From: Liolophura sinensis
Lineage: Eukaryota > Mollusca > Polyplacophora > Chitonida > Chitonidae
Direction: 5' to 3'
Assembly: GCF_032854445.1 (NCBI RefSeq)
Contig: NC_088295.1
Coordinates: 29,005,385-29,069,384, forward strand
Length of the DNA: 64,000 nucleotides
In this document: piece by piece, positions 28,481 to 40,620 of the stretch
Layout: every line of letters starts with the position of its first letter
Position numbering within the stretch: position 1 is the first letter of the stretch
Position numbers and translations under genes: made by a program
Notes under the pieces: generated by a model
What the model saw: only the letters and a program-made list of their open reading frames with translations
Databases searched by the model: none
What the model was told of the DNA's origin: nothing

Positions 28481-30929
28481 CCGTTTAGTATCCTTTAGTG
28501 AACACTTTAGTGCCATAGATTTGTGAGAGTCTTCTGTTGCTGTTGGTTCAGTTCTGTGTGTTGAATGTGGGCTGCTAGTTGCGTAGCATGACAGCCAGTT
28601 AGGTTTACTATAGGTCTGATTGTTCATTGACATTAGTTCCGGTCAGTATATGTGGCTTGTTGACTTTCTTGCATTTAACACAAAGTGACCGCTATAAAGA
28701 TGGGCGATTGATTGCACCTGATCACACCCCAGATTGCGAGCATGGACAATCGTTGAACAGCAAGTATAGTACTGAACCTTTAAGACACTGTCTACCTGTA
28801 TATTTAAATTTGGCGATTTAGTGAGTATATACAGGAAAATTAATCTCTAACTATACATAAATGTACATGCACAAGGATTAGCAGATTTGCCTTTTATGTT
28901 GAAAGCGGTTGGTTCAGAGCGGGGTTATAGCTGTATGTTATCTGGTTGCATATATGATTCAGGGGTTACATGCTTCAGCTCAGTCGCCATTCATTTACGA
29001 CTCTATTATAATATAAACGCCTCTTCCAATGACCCGATCAGTCGGCTGGCCTACGGGGATGGGGGCCGTGCATGCGGCCGTAAGATCCGTCTTATCACTG
29101 AAACTTTGTTAATTAAGTTTCTACTCTGGCTGTTTCTGGCAGGGAAGTCCAGACGAATCTTTCCCTCTCCCTCACACCCACCAGTACTCGCGGGGCCCGG
29201 GGGGCAGAAAGCGTGCGCAGATGCCGTCGGATTGTCATAGAGCAGAGATAAGAGAAGAGCCCGGGGGTGTGAGGTCGCTCTGACTCCTCCCCAGAAAGAG
29301 CATAACCCTCCTATGTGGTTATCAAACCTCCAAATCACACCGGTTGAAGGCCTCTAATTCTACTTTTTCCTTCTTGGTTGCGAAATGTAAGCCCACACAT
29401 AGCATAAAGAAAGGTGTGGGCTTGCTATTTTCACGGACAACAACTGGTTATTTCACAAAACAATTTCGCAAACCAATCATCCATGAGATAACTTTTTTAA
29501 CAAGCCATAGACAAACTCCAGACACAATTAACCGGGATATATGATATTTTTATATAAGTACACTCCGATGAATATAGTCGTTATACAACGATAATGACAA
29601 AAATGTTATGGAAAAAAAGAAAGAAAAGTGTGTTCATTCAACTTTACTGTACATATAAAAGCACACTGAAACATCCTGCTCAAAGTTACTGAAGCAGATA
29701 TCTATGTACGCAATGATTTCTAACTCTATAATGGCACTGCAATGAAGGCTGATACGTAAGAGATAGGAAGACAAAATCTCGTTCAGGACTTTTCTTATAT
29801 AAACTTCTATATATCAGACGGAGATAACATTCACGGCAGCAATATCTTATTAATTATTATGCTACCCTTATAGACACTTCCACTCTAACACGCACGTATA
29901 TATGTACTAAGATGACACATTAATTAATTAATTGCTTATGGATAGTAAACTCTTTGGGTTGTATTGCTAGTATAGCGTTTCGATGTAATCCACCACTGAT
30001 GCACTGACTTATTCGTTGTATGTATTTTGTAGATAAATAATTGTTTATAAGACATGTTAAGTTTGGTTTAAGTCATTTGAGAAGCTACATCGAAAAAATC
30101 ACCAGAAATGATGTGTCGTGGTACATCACATCAGCTCCTAAATGTCCTTCGAAAACATTTTCTGGTATATGTACATTCGACGAAATCCCAACGTGAGCAA
30201 GATATACATACACAAACATCAAGGTACCCATACCAACCAACTAAATACGTGCAGCAGTCGCTGAAGACTATCAACATATATATAGTTAATAAGAAGTAAT
30301 AAGTAATTTTTAATTTGTATTTTCGATTCGCGATAACACAAAAATTAAGAATGTCCTTTCAGCTCCGACAAACCTAATGCCTTAAAGGTTACGTAAAGAT
30401 TTATATTAAAAAAATAAAAACAATCAATTAATTATTGAAATTGTAACCAGAAGATTTAATCTTGCTCATATCCGACCATCCATCAAATGATGCAGTTAAT
30501 CTAAACAAACATTATTGTTTAATGGCTTGGAGACATTTAATAATTCTTTCATTTTCCTTTCTTGATTTCTTAATATTAAATCAAATAACTTAATATAGTC
30601 TAATCCATATACTTGTAAAACTGACTAGTTAATGAGAAATTATACATACTATTACTCACAGGACGTTGAGGCCCAACATGGAACGGACACTGACGTATAT
30701 GTGTAGAAATCTACACATAAAGATTATCATAATTTATTCCGCGGGATCTCTTAAAAAGTTTCTGATTTCAACTGATATATAGGCAGAGTTATAGGAGTGC
30801 CCGCGAAATCGCTAGTTTGCGAGGTAAAAAGGTGCAAGTTGGATTGTCAGGAGGTGTTTTGTGATCGTTTGATGTTCGAGAACACACATCGGGACTGGGT
30901 ACTTTGCTTGAATACTAATGGTCTCATCC

Positions 30930-30931
<2 letters not shown>
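28481..30931. other. No gene recognised
   Basis: Unique-looking DNA. Overlapping open frames of 117 and 95 codons on opposite strands near 29.0-29.3 kb match nothing I know. Confidence 0.45.

Positions 30932-30990
<59 letters not shown>
30932..30990. repeat. (AT)n microsatellite, about 59 bases
   Basis: A pure AT dinucleotide run bounded by CCC and GGTTAATTG. Confidence 0.96.
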
Positions 30991-30991
<1 letters not shown>

Positions 30992-33154
30992 TTAATTGCT
31001 TTTGGTTACAGCTAAATACTTTTGATACAATTAAATACTTTTGATGAGGTTAATGCGATACTGGTCAGTAAAAACATTTAAAACCACAGAAAAAGTAAAG
31101 TGAAATTTACAGGTAAGCCAAGCTTATCTTATCGAATAAAAGGCAACAAAGACAAAAGAAAGCAAAGGAATCTTGATCTGCATCTATTATAGTCCTAACA
31201 TGGGAAATGCGTCACGTTTTATAAAGTTTAAATCTGTTGAAAGGAATAGACATCAATTCAAAGTAAATATTATGACCTGATAGCACATATTTGCGTAATT
31301 CTTAATCTTGGTCTAATAAATACAGTTTGTACTATATAGCCTAGTGTGGGGAGGTATATATAGGCCGAGGTACCGGTATAGTCTACATAAGTGTCAACAG
31401 GGAGCCACATAAATTATTCAGGAATGCGCGTGGCTCGCGAAATCTCTCAAGCGCGAACTTTTACGTGCCTCATCTCTATGTTACATTAGATTATCGCGGA
31501 GATATTTGTCTAGTTTCTACGCTCTGACGAGTTTGTTTTTGTTAATATTCAATTAGACCGTTTAGCGAAATGCAAATATCGTCGTGTGCCCTCGTTTGTT
31601 AGTTCACAGTATAACGCTAGAGAAATAATTTGGCTCAAATCATGATAAGCTTTAACGAAGCTTCCCGCCCCACAGCAATTCGCACATATTATTGGATTAC
31701 TTTGTACTAAGAGATAAAAAAACCCCATCCTCATGCATAGTATTTTCTGATCATCTTAGAAACGATATATTTTACGTGTTTGTATTCGGTGTTACGATAC
31801 TGAAGAGACTTAACTCCAAAATACACGTCTCCGCCCATAGACGAAACATTTAATTTATTTACACCGGAAATTGGTTGTAGAGCAAAAGGTCCATGATATA
31901 TGAGTATTGTCCGATCTTTACGCTGTGATTTAGAACCCGTCTGGTTGAATACTTGTTCTCTCCGTCCATTTTTCAAGCATAGTTTTCGTAGATATGGGAT
32001 GTTAAATGTTAGCCCGAGGTATGGCCTTTGCCCCAACTCCCTGGGATGGCTGTCAAAAAGGACAGTGGAATTGAAATACGGTTTTGTTATCAGAGACTCC
32101 CGGGCGAGGGAAGAATGGAAGACAAACGATATGTCTCAGTCTCTGTACTCGCCATCCATTAGAGGTGAGCGACATTAACACTGACCTGCAATCTAAAATC
32201 AACCCTGGCCGATACAGCCTCAATAGTCGGCACCGGGATAGACAGACAGACAACACTGCACACTGGCAGGTGTAAAGATGGGACCGGAAAACACCCCAAG
32301 GGCTTTTGGATATTTGCTACCCTAAAAGTGGCACGCGAGTAACTGACGAGAAATTTCACATAATTATATCACCTCGTCCACTTCTATACCACAACTTCCA
32401 ATTAACTACAATGCTGTTAATATAGCCTACACAATTGCATACGTGTCGGTTACATCACAAGACTATTCAGCGTGTTGCTCAACTTAAAGTTGTTCTGAAA
32501 AAGTAGGTGTAAAATGAAGAGCGGTCAAGAGGCTTGATCGGCCTGAGCTGGACACTGGTCACCTTTGTCCGAGCCGCAATTGTTCATCACGATTTCAGAC
32601 ATGTCAGTTTCACAGTTCACTTGGAACTCAAGGGGCTTGGGGTCCTCAAACCGAAGAAAGGTTTGTCGCTGTTGGAAAAAAGAAGTTGTCAAACTTTTCA
32701 CTCTGAGGCTGCCCAGATGCGCTTTCAAGAGTTATGACCTATCAAGGCTTTTATGTTGGACTCTGGGAACGCCATGCTAACACGTCCGACGAGGGTGATA
32801 AATCTTGGGCTTTCGGCAGTTGATTCGCTCACTTGCTGAGGATATTTCCATCTCTAGGACAGCGCTTTTATCCCTTATTTTGCTCTTTACAGTCGTTAAA
32901 GTTCTAAGTGAAGAAGGAAACAGGAGTATAAAAGCAGATCCCATCAGACATGAAAACAAAACCTTTGGTAATTGAAGTAGTAGGAAAATGGGAGAAAGTA
33001 GTGGCAATGACGCTTACTGCACGCAGGAGTGTGGTGAAAAGGACTACATAGAAGGTGGTGACTTGGTAATATTGAACTAATTTATACTCTGCAGTCAGAC
33101 AACCCCAGGAAAACACTACAGGAAGACTTCACATATGTTGTGCATGGTATCATA
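30991..33154. other. No gene recognised
   Basis: Nested short frames in several registers near 31.7-33.0 kb, none with motifs. A stretch of evolutionarily conserved non-coding DNA could look like this but cannot be judged from one genome. Confidence 0.4.
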
Positions 33155-33289
33155 CATGATCTAGTCCAAGATTGCTGTGACGTTAGGTCTGGCAAAATTG
33201 TGTTCAGCCAAGGATGGCTCCAAACAATCTATTGTCGAACAAAATTTTGCTAAACCTAACGTCAGAGCAATCTCGGGCTAATATGATCG
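33155..33289. mobile_element. Short fold-back (MITE-like) element
   Basis: Arms at about 33155-33205 and 33237-33289. The inner 37 bases differ at four positions (AGATTGCTGTGACGTTAGG against its complement ending AGAGCAATCT), with weaker pairing outward. The spacer is about 31 bases. Size and structure fit a non-autonomous DNA transposon remnant. The terminal boundary and target duplication are not clear. Confidence 0.55.
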
Positions 33290-33553
33290 AGAAAGGAGTA
33301 ATCAGTTACTATTATTTTCATCTCCTCTGAAAATTTATATAACCTTCGAGTATAATGTCGTATATACAACAGTCCTGGTAACGTACTGTATAGTATTTTA
33401 TTTTGATAATCTCAGAGGTTACTCCTTATTTTGGCACTGTAAACTTTAGTTCAGGGATGTACGCCCCCACTGCATATCACATCATGTACTGCATGTAATA
33501 TACATACATGGAATACAAAATCAGATTTGTTATAATATAACATGTATGACATG

Positions 33554-33556
<3 letters not shown>

Positions 33557-33584
<28 letters not shown>

Positions 33585-33802
33585 GATTGGTGTTTTACGC
33601 CATACTCAAGAATATTTCACTTATACGACGGCGGCCAGCATTATGGTGGGAGGAAACCGGGCACAGCCCGGGGGAAACCCAGGGCCATCCTCAGGTTGCT
33701 GGCAGACCTTCCCACGTACGGCCGGAGAGGAAGCCAGCATGAGCTGGACTTGAACTCACAGCGACCGCATTGGTAAGAGACTTCTGGGTCATTACCTACG
33801 AC
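33557..33802 (-). mobile_element. SINE family A, nearly full-length copy with (AAAT)n tail
   Basis: The best-preserved copy. On the minus strand it shows a tRNA-like head with the B-box-like GAGTTCAAGTCC, the central AGCTCATGCTGGCTTCCTCT and GGTCTGCCAGCAACCTGAGG, the GGGCTGTGCCCGG core, GTATAAGTGAAATATTCTTG, and a tail of at least eight AAAT units at 33557-33584. The low divergence suggests recent insertion. Confidence 0.92.
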
Positions 33803-35318
33803 ATGATTACATTTCAGTATCTAGAAGCCTAACACTAATTATAACATTGTTATTTTATTATCAGATCGGTAATAACGTTTTCAAACAATGCTTCCGGAAT
33901 AAATATCTGCTTAAAATTTGCTATTTATGGTCAAATTCTGTTTGTTTCTTCTTTCAATTTACTGTAACATTTTACTTAATATTTCGAAATTCATCCCGTT
34001 TGACTAGCCTAGAGTCTGTCGGTATTATTGAGGTAACGATAAACTCAGAACCTAGTTTAATAATAGCAGGGTTTGTAGGAAACTGTTCGGATGAATGTAA
34101 GGCTTTCTGTATTAAGAAATATTTCCATAAACGCTTATACTACTATTGAACATGTCAGTTCGCCATGTAAACTAATATATGTATATGTATATATATATGT
34201 ATGAACATGTCAGTCTTTTGAGATTCCTGATCTTGAAGACAAATTGGAACATCAAAGGAACCGCTTTCGTAGACTCTTAAGTCACATTTATTTAGACCTT
34301 TCCGGCGGCTCTTTAGAGAGATCAGAAGAGCAAGCACGCGCAAGAGCTTAAAGTAACTGTTTGGTCGTGCGTAATATTAACATTTACGTTAGCCAACTAA
34401 GGCGATTTCCAGGATGTCCAGGGATTAGCCCCTAATCCAGACTGGCTATAGTGAAGTGGTAAGTCATTAGCCCTGGGGTGGGGCATACGCCGGAAACCCG
34501 GCTCAGACCTTAAGACGGCCTGTCAGGCGATAAAATCACCCCTCTGTTACCTGTGCTGAGTCGCTTTTACTCATGACTCTTTTGTCCTAGCATAAAAAGG
34601 GCAATTACGTACGTGAAGTTTGTTACGCAAGCCCACAAGCCGGCGTGTGGGGGATGTTATGCATAGAGTGAAGGGTGATCAGCCAACGGAATTATCTCCC
34701 TCAAGAGTTCAGTGCCCCATGTCGACTGGCGGAAGTGTCAGGGCATGCCTAACGTTCTGTAGGACACAGACTGACCTGCCAAGTTTGACACTGTATACAA
34801 TCCTTCAGTTAATTCGGTGGAATCCACGATAGATATGCTTGTCCCTCTATCACTCGGGCTAGCGAGGTTTTGGTTCACTCCAAGCCGGGTATATTCGAGA
34901 TTTACCGCTGATGTATAGTCCGGGTATTAGTGGCAATAATCGGTTGAAAGCTTTTGTATAGGTTCGTTTGTGTAGTTTTGAATGATGCTCGTTGATTGGA
35001 CATCACCAGCCTTCCACCAATGCATGTCATAGATAATGAGTTTGGCCTGCAGTTTAAATCTTGGAGTTACAAAAGTTAATTAGTTACTTACTTTTGGACA
35101 ACTCTGCAAGACTTCCCACACCAATGAAATTGACTGGCATCGTATGGATGAAATATTCTTAGTATACGGCGTAAAATATAGGACAATGAAGTCAAATTCA
35201 GTTCGGCATAACGACTTGCTATAGAGTTAGAGGACTATATAATTTTTGTATATTTCTTTAGTAATAAACCTATGTGTACGTAAGTGGGAAGTTCCAATCG
35301 AATCCAGGGGAAGATCCG
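33803..35318. other. No gene recognised
   Basis: Contains a SINE relic at 35.13 kb and a weakly tRNA-like patch at 34.44-34.51 kb (TAGTGAAGTGGTAAGTC, GGAAACCCGGCTCAG) that does not form a convincing cloverleaf. Confidence 0.4.
35131..35183 (+). mobile_element. SINE family A relic
   Basis: ATGAAATATTCTTAGTATAC followed by GGCGTAAAATA matches the tail-proximal segment of the family. The flanks no longer align. Confidence 0.5.
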
Positions 35319-35383
35319 CGGCGGACAAAAGCCCCATGGGCAGAAGCCCTGCGGACAAAAACCCCGGCGGACAAAAGCCCTGT
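35319..35383 (+). repeat. Short tandem GCGGACAAAAGCCCC-type repeats, left side
   Basis: GCGGACAAAAGCCCC, GCAGAAGCCCTGCGGACAAA and GGCGGACAAAAGCCC follow one another. The complement of the same motif lies at 36261-36306, so together they flank about 0.9 kb in inverted orientation, as termini or subterminal repeats of a DNA transposon might. Confidence 0.6.
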
Positions 35384-35424
35384 CGTCTTAACCGGCAAAA
35401 CTTGTCCGAGAATCTAACAAGTAT

Positions 35425-35555
35425 GATATTAAATATTTGTTGACGGGAATTCATATAGTGTGACTTAGTTTTCCATCTAAAAAAAGTTGTCATCAAAGCG
35501 TGTCCCAGTTGCTCACTTGGGTTCAACAGCCTTCCTCTCAATAAGCGTTGTACAC
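35425..35555 (+). repeat. 130-bp direct duplication, copy 1
   Basis: GTTGACGGGAATTCATATAG, TTTTCCATCTA, GTGTCCCAGT, TTGGGTTCAACA and TTCCTCTCA are shared in order with 35907-36034. It is preceded by GGACAAAAGCCC-type repeats. Probably part of an unidentified mobile element. Confidence 0.82.
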
Positions 35556-35906
35556 GTACGTTTTCAAAACAATATCGCCAAAATGACTGTCTCTGATGTC
35601 TCTGATATTATTATCGAATGCTTTCCGTCCTGCAAATATAAGTTTATTCTATGTACCACTATACTTAATTTGTTTGGCTGAAATATTTCAGCATGGTGAA
35701 CAGGTTACAGCTTACTACGATTCACAGTATCACCTCGCCATAAGGTATGCATTTTGAGTCTTATGCAATTTTAGGTGTTCCCTGTATTTGAAAATTTTGA
35801 AATTTTGATTATTTAGAAATTTAAACCAAATATGTATTATTTTTGAATACTCTTAAAAAGAATAAAAAACATGCACATTCAGAAAGATCGAAACAGGCAC
35901 AGACAT

Positions 35907-36034
35907 GATGTTAAATTTTTGTTGACGGGAATTCATATAGTTTGACTTTGTTTTCCATCTAGAAATTTTTCATCAAAGAGTGTCCCAGTCTCATAATTGG
36001 GTTCAACAACTTTCCTCTCATAATCGTTGTACAC
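35907..36034 (+). repeat. 130-bp direct duplication, copy 2
   Basis: Second copy of the 35425-35555 segment, about 480 bases away, same orientation, differing by scattered substitutions and small indels. It is followed at 36261-36306 by the inverted form of the GGACAAAAGCCC motif. Confidence 0.82.
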
Positions 36035-36260
36035 CGGTGTCTACCATACTTGTAAACTTCTTCAGTTTTCAGATAAGCCTGGAATGGAGGTCGAGCATTC
36101 CGATGTCGTTAAAAATGGTTAGAATACATGGGTGTTGAACCCGTAAGAAGAGGCTCTGTTGATTGCAAACATGCAGTGAAATCTGAAACGTCACTTCAGG
36201 GAGAATGTTTCAAGTTTTCTCAAACAAGCAAACAACTGATGTCATTTTCCATGTACACGT

Positions 36261-36306
36261 TTGTTCGCGGGGGGTTTTGTCCGCTGGGGCTTTCGTCCGT
36301 CCCCGT
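36261..36306 (-). repeat. Inverted GGACAAAAGCCC-type repeats, right side
   Basis: GTTTTGTCCGCTGGGGCTTT followed by CGTCCGTCCCCGTT is the reverse complement of the motif at 35319-35383. A SINE family A relic begins directly after it. Confidence 0.6.
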
Positions 36307-36312
36307 TCCAAC

Positions 36313-36400
36313 CTGTGGAAGTCGTGGGTTCACCCAGCTACCGCCGTCGTACAAATAAAACTTGAATATACGGTGTCAAGCATCAGGCAAATAAATAATG
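36313..36400 (+). mobile_element. SINE family A, degraded copy
   Basis: GTCGTGGGTTCACCC, ACCGCCGTCGTACAAATA and a terminal CAGGCAAATAAATAATG follow family order with large internal losses. Confidence 0.6.
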
Positions 36401-39400
36401 AACATATGTAGAGTTTCTATGGATACAAACAAACTCAGTATGGTTATGACATGCACTAAACAGTGTCCATATTTAAAACCTCGTCGTAATGCTTAGATTT
36501 TGGTACTGCAATTTTTAATTTCGACACATTTGTTCCGACAGGATTAATGAACTGGTCAAAAGTTTAGGACCCAAAATAAGATCTAAAATCGTATTTCCAA
36601 TTATTATCGGATAGCAATGAGTGTGGAATCCGGAGAAGGTTAACAGAAGAATCTTTCCAGGCATGTTATCACATGGCAGATAAAGGAAGAATCGTAATAA
36701 ATAAAGGCCATGTTATACCCACACGACTGACAAATCTGTATACATTCATATGAAGGACATCTATATAGACACTCAAATTAGAGCAGCGACAACACTGTGA
36801 TAGTTGAACAACACTGTGATATTTGACATATTGCCAAACGTAACCGGGGAAACTTGGCCCCATGTCTTCCTTTAATGTATTTTAATCAGCTTGACAGTCG
36901 CCAGTTGATGTGGTCTTTTTATTAGGAGGTTTGGAGTATCAGTCCAGTTTGAGGATCCATATATGGCCTTTTAATGTCAGATGTGTATAGGTAAGGATTC
37001 GTGGTTCTCTCCGAACATCCAGTCAGGGTTATAGTTCACCCTGCATGCATGTGACTGATTCAGTTCTTGTGACATCCTTTTAAGGTTTGTAAATATCTAC
37101 ACATTGATATTGTATTCCAAGAAAAGCGATAATGTGAAGGCCACGAAATCATAGACAGTTGAACTAACAAGGTCATAGATTAGACATGTGGGTCCAAAAC
37201 AAACAGCGTTTAAGCGTACGGTATCAGCTCGGTGTGAGTGTTAACGAATCAGCGACAGTGTGAACTTGAACATTCAGCGTGCTCCTTGGACTGGTGTTGT
37301 AAACAGCAGGTGGACATCACAAGTTCCACACGTTAACGTAAGACGCACGTTTCTGTTTGTCTTATTTGTATATGTTCTATTTTACAGAAGTTGTTTAAAG
37401 TTTCTCCTTGTGGCTTGAAAAGACACAGTGTTTGAACGACTTGGCTCGTATCACTTCCCCTTTAAGATTACACAATGTAATTGATGTTCCCCGCAGACTA
37501 TTTCACCTTGAGGCGTTTTACCACAAGGCGCCCAAAACACTAATGCGTAAAGCTTAAAAGACATATGGAATTAAATGGAGCGGTTGAGTTCACAACAAAG
37601 GGAGGACGTAACAAACTGTAGCCTGGACAGTGCGATCCCACCCCATCATCCTGGGGGTACTGGCTGGAGCCGTCAGGCGCTTGTACAGGTCTTTGTACAG
37701 CTACCTTCATTATAAGCCCGTTACTTATGTCCAGGCATTGTGTGAGGACTCTATCTTATATCCTGAAGTAATTCCTTGCTTTTGTTATGTATAGCTTAAC
37801 GCGAAGCGCAGTTATTCAGTTGACCGCAATGTATGTTTGTTGTCAGTCATTGAAATCCACCAAGACTCCACTCCAGCCAACTAACGAGTCCCCATATTAT
37901 ATATCCAGATGACTGATAAGTGAAGCTCGTTTGTTTCCTCAATTAACTCCAGGCGCCGACAAGAACTCTGTGTGGTATTTCATCTGATATATCCTCCTAC
38001 ACTTGTTTACCTTGAAAATTAAGGCATGTTCAAATTCCTCTGCTCAACCACAACACGAAATAAAATTGTTAATGAGTGAGGCCCAAGGGAGGGTTTAAAT
38101 TAGAGATGATTACGTAATTTGCATGCATGTTTGATTTTTGTTTTTACAAAAGAAGATGAGACGAATAATTGCCGATAAATGTCTGACAGAGTCGAGGTGT
38201 TTTTTATTCTCACAGATGTAGTGCGTGAAGTTGTCATTCATACAAATATTTCGTCTTACTATAGAATGCTATATCTTATAAGCGAATGGCGTAAAACTGC
38301 AGTGAGCAAAGATAAGAAAAATCCTTGACAGTTAAGTCCATAAACTGGAGTTGCTGAACAAACCGTTGACAATAAATGGAAAGGACAATTTTCTCTTGTG
38401 AAAGTTACCGAGAAAAGGAAGTGGTCTAAATATATATGTCTAAATACACATCTGTCCTGAATTTGAAATGTATTCAGTGTTCAGTGTTACATGTATCTAG
38501 ACGAACGGTCAAAGGGTGACATCTTGTGCGAGACATAAATCTAGACGTCAAAACGGAGAGAAGCACACCAATCGTCAACCCCAACGGACGTTCCAGGTCC
38601 ATTATCTTACGACCAGTTTCAAAAACATTTTTCAGTTCAAACTCCCAAAGAAAGTGCTTAAGATATGAGGACAGATTTATAAAAAGAGAAGCAATCAAAA
38701 GTTTTCAATGATACCAGAAAGATGTAACGAATGATGTGGACACATACATTTATGGGCAAAATTCCATAAAACGCCTTCATGCACTGTAACTTTCTTAAGG
38801 CTTACAATGAATACATTTCTCTTGTAAGTAAATATGGACAGAACGTCCCGATTCTCTGGCACTCTGAGGTGTACATATAACTGCGTTTTATTCCACTTAA
38901 CCTGTGGATGGGGGGTGCTGTATGTTTGTCGTGTTAAATTAGATCGCCAAGTGGGATATATGAACAGTTGCAATGAAAGCGCCACTGAACTGCATATTTA
39001 TCGGCGAATTATAAGCTAGTTTGTTACACAATTACTGATTTCATTCTTTCGCCTATAGAACGTTCCTTGTTTCTTTCTAACATCGCTGAAAACGTTCTTC
39101 TGAACGTTCACTGAAAAGGTTGCGACTGCTTCTCTTTTTAAGTATCCGTTTTATTTTTATACCTATGTATACTTCTTAGCTCTTTGGTGGTTTGTCAGCC
39201 TTTAATTTTAATTTGACCAGGACACAGTCTACGGCTATAGGCACTTGTATATATCACAAGGAAGCAGTGACGATCCAACTGATAAACACTCTCCCTGATA
39301 AACTCTAGGTACATTCCTCCTTTATGCTTATCCGGCCTCGTCCGTAAAAACTTAATCGAGCAAATCTACTTATTAGTCTGCATCCTGTGTCAGTAAATGC

Positions 39401-40301
39401 CAAACATAATCATCATATATCAACATTGTGTTCTGTGTGTTACATTTCCGTGATAAAGCTCGAATTTCGACAGCTTATTAAGATATTAGAAGTCTACCTG
39501 TTCAACTTTACATTCCACAAGAAACGAAATTCCTGTATCCGGGTACTGAATTTGTACACCTTCCGTTGTCATCCAAAGCACTCAATATGCCAACTTCCTT
39601 TCTAGTACAATAAATATTTAAAAATATGACATCTTGTCACCTTAGATTTTTATGTCATCTTGGTCGGAAAATGTTTTAATTGGCAATTTCACCCATGATA
39701 AGGAGCTGTAATTTTCTGCTGGCTAAATGCTTGGTTTCGGAAACTATGATAAAGCTGACGCCTTCTATGCCATGCGCATTATTACTTAGTATGGCGAAAA
39801 TGACTATTAAATAAATTACGTTTTAAATGGACAATTTGAAAACTTCAGGATGTAAATATGCAAACACTGTAAACATATATCTGTAAACATAGTACTTTAC
39901 TAGAAACAGGGACAGGTTTGTGAAACAAATTGCAGATGTAACAAACTTACATAATGTTTTTTCCTTCAGTCTTCTTTGCTATGAACATAAACACACCTTC
40001 GTATACCAGTCATCATTTATAATGGACGTTCTGGGTCAATAATCGCAGGACTATTTTCAAAAACCACGTTCATCACGAACTATCAAAAAGTTGTATTATA
40101 ATTGTACTAAGAAAATATATAACGGAAGAAAGAGCGGCTCACAACAGTCTTCAGTACTGCAGAAAAGCGGAAGAAAATTGAAAGTTGTTGATGACCAAAA
40201 TGACGTGTATTTCAGTTGGGCTTTGCAGTTGTTGAGTAAAAACATCTAAAATACAAAGCAAGGTTCATCATAAAGACAACTGAAAAAAATTCTTACAAAT
40301 A
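36401..40301. other. No gene recognised
   Basis: About 3.9 kb of unique-looking DNA with no repeat shared with the rest of the window. GAACGTTC palindromes at about 39058 and 39101 are noted but not called as heat-shock elements. Confidence 0.45.
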
Positions 40302-40620
40302 CTTTCATTTATTTTTCAGATTTTTTGAGAGTGTTGAAAGGTATTTAAATATTTGAAAAACTGCGGTGGGCTTTATGAGCTATACTGACGGTATAGCGAG
40401 GAACTCTGACGTCACATCACCTTTTTTTCCCGCTGTTCGCGAGAAGGAAGGGATTTTTCACTCATGGGTAAAAAGAGATATTCCAACAATCAGTGTCGTG
40501 ATTAGAGTTGGATAACTTCCTGTGACGTCAGAGTTCCTAACCATACAGCTCACCTTAGACGTCAAATGTTTGAGCGCCTTTAACTGTCTTCACAAAAATC
40601 TAAAAAAAAATATGTGAAAG
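40302..40620. mobile_element. Fold-back (MITE-like) element of about 320 bp with arms over 100 bases
   Basis: The left arm 40302-40417 begins CTTTCATTTATTTTTCAGAT and ends GAGGAACTCTGACGTCACA. The right arm 40521-40620 is its inverted copy (TGTGACGTCAGAGTTCCTAA to ATATGTGAAAG). The arms differ by small indels, and the innermost 18 bases (GGAACTCTGACGTCACA region) are identical. The roughly 100-base centre is unrelated. It encodes nothing. The long arms and CTTTCA terminus suggest a non-autonomous DNA transposon. A target duplication was not identified. Confidence 0.68.

Noticed and set aside
34437-34510. tRNA-like patch (TAGTGAAGTGGTAAGTC)
   Set aside because: No convincing B box at the right spacing and no cloverleaf. 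At best a decayed SINE head.
38302-38311. GTGAGCAAAG, the 5' end of the miR-87 family
   Set aside because: Only ten bases match, and the flanks do not form a precursor hairpin.
39056-39112. GAACGTTC palindromes resembling heat-shock elements
   Set aside because: The GAA/TTC blocks are not in the contiguous five-base phasing required, and no gene follows.
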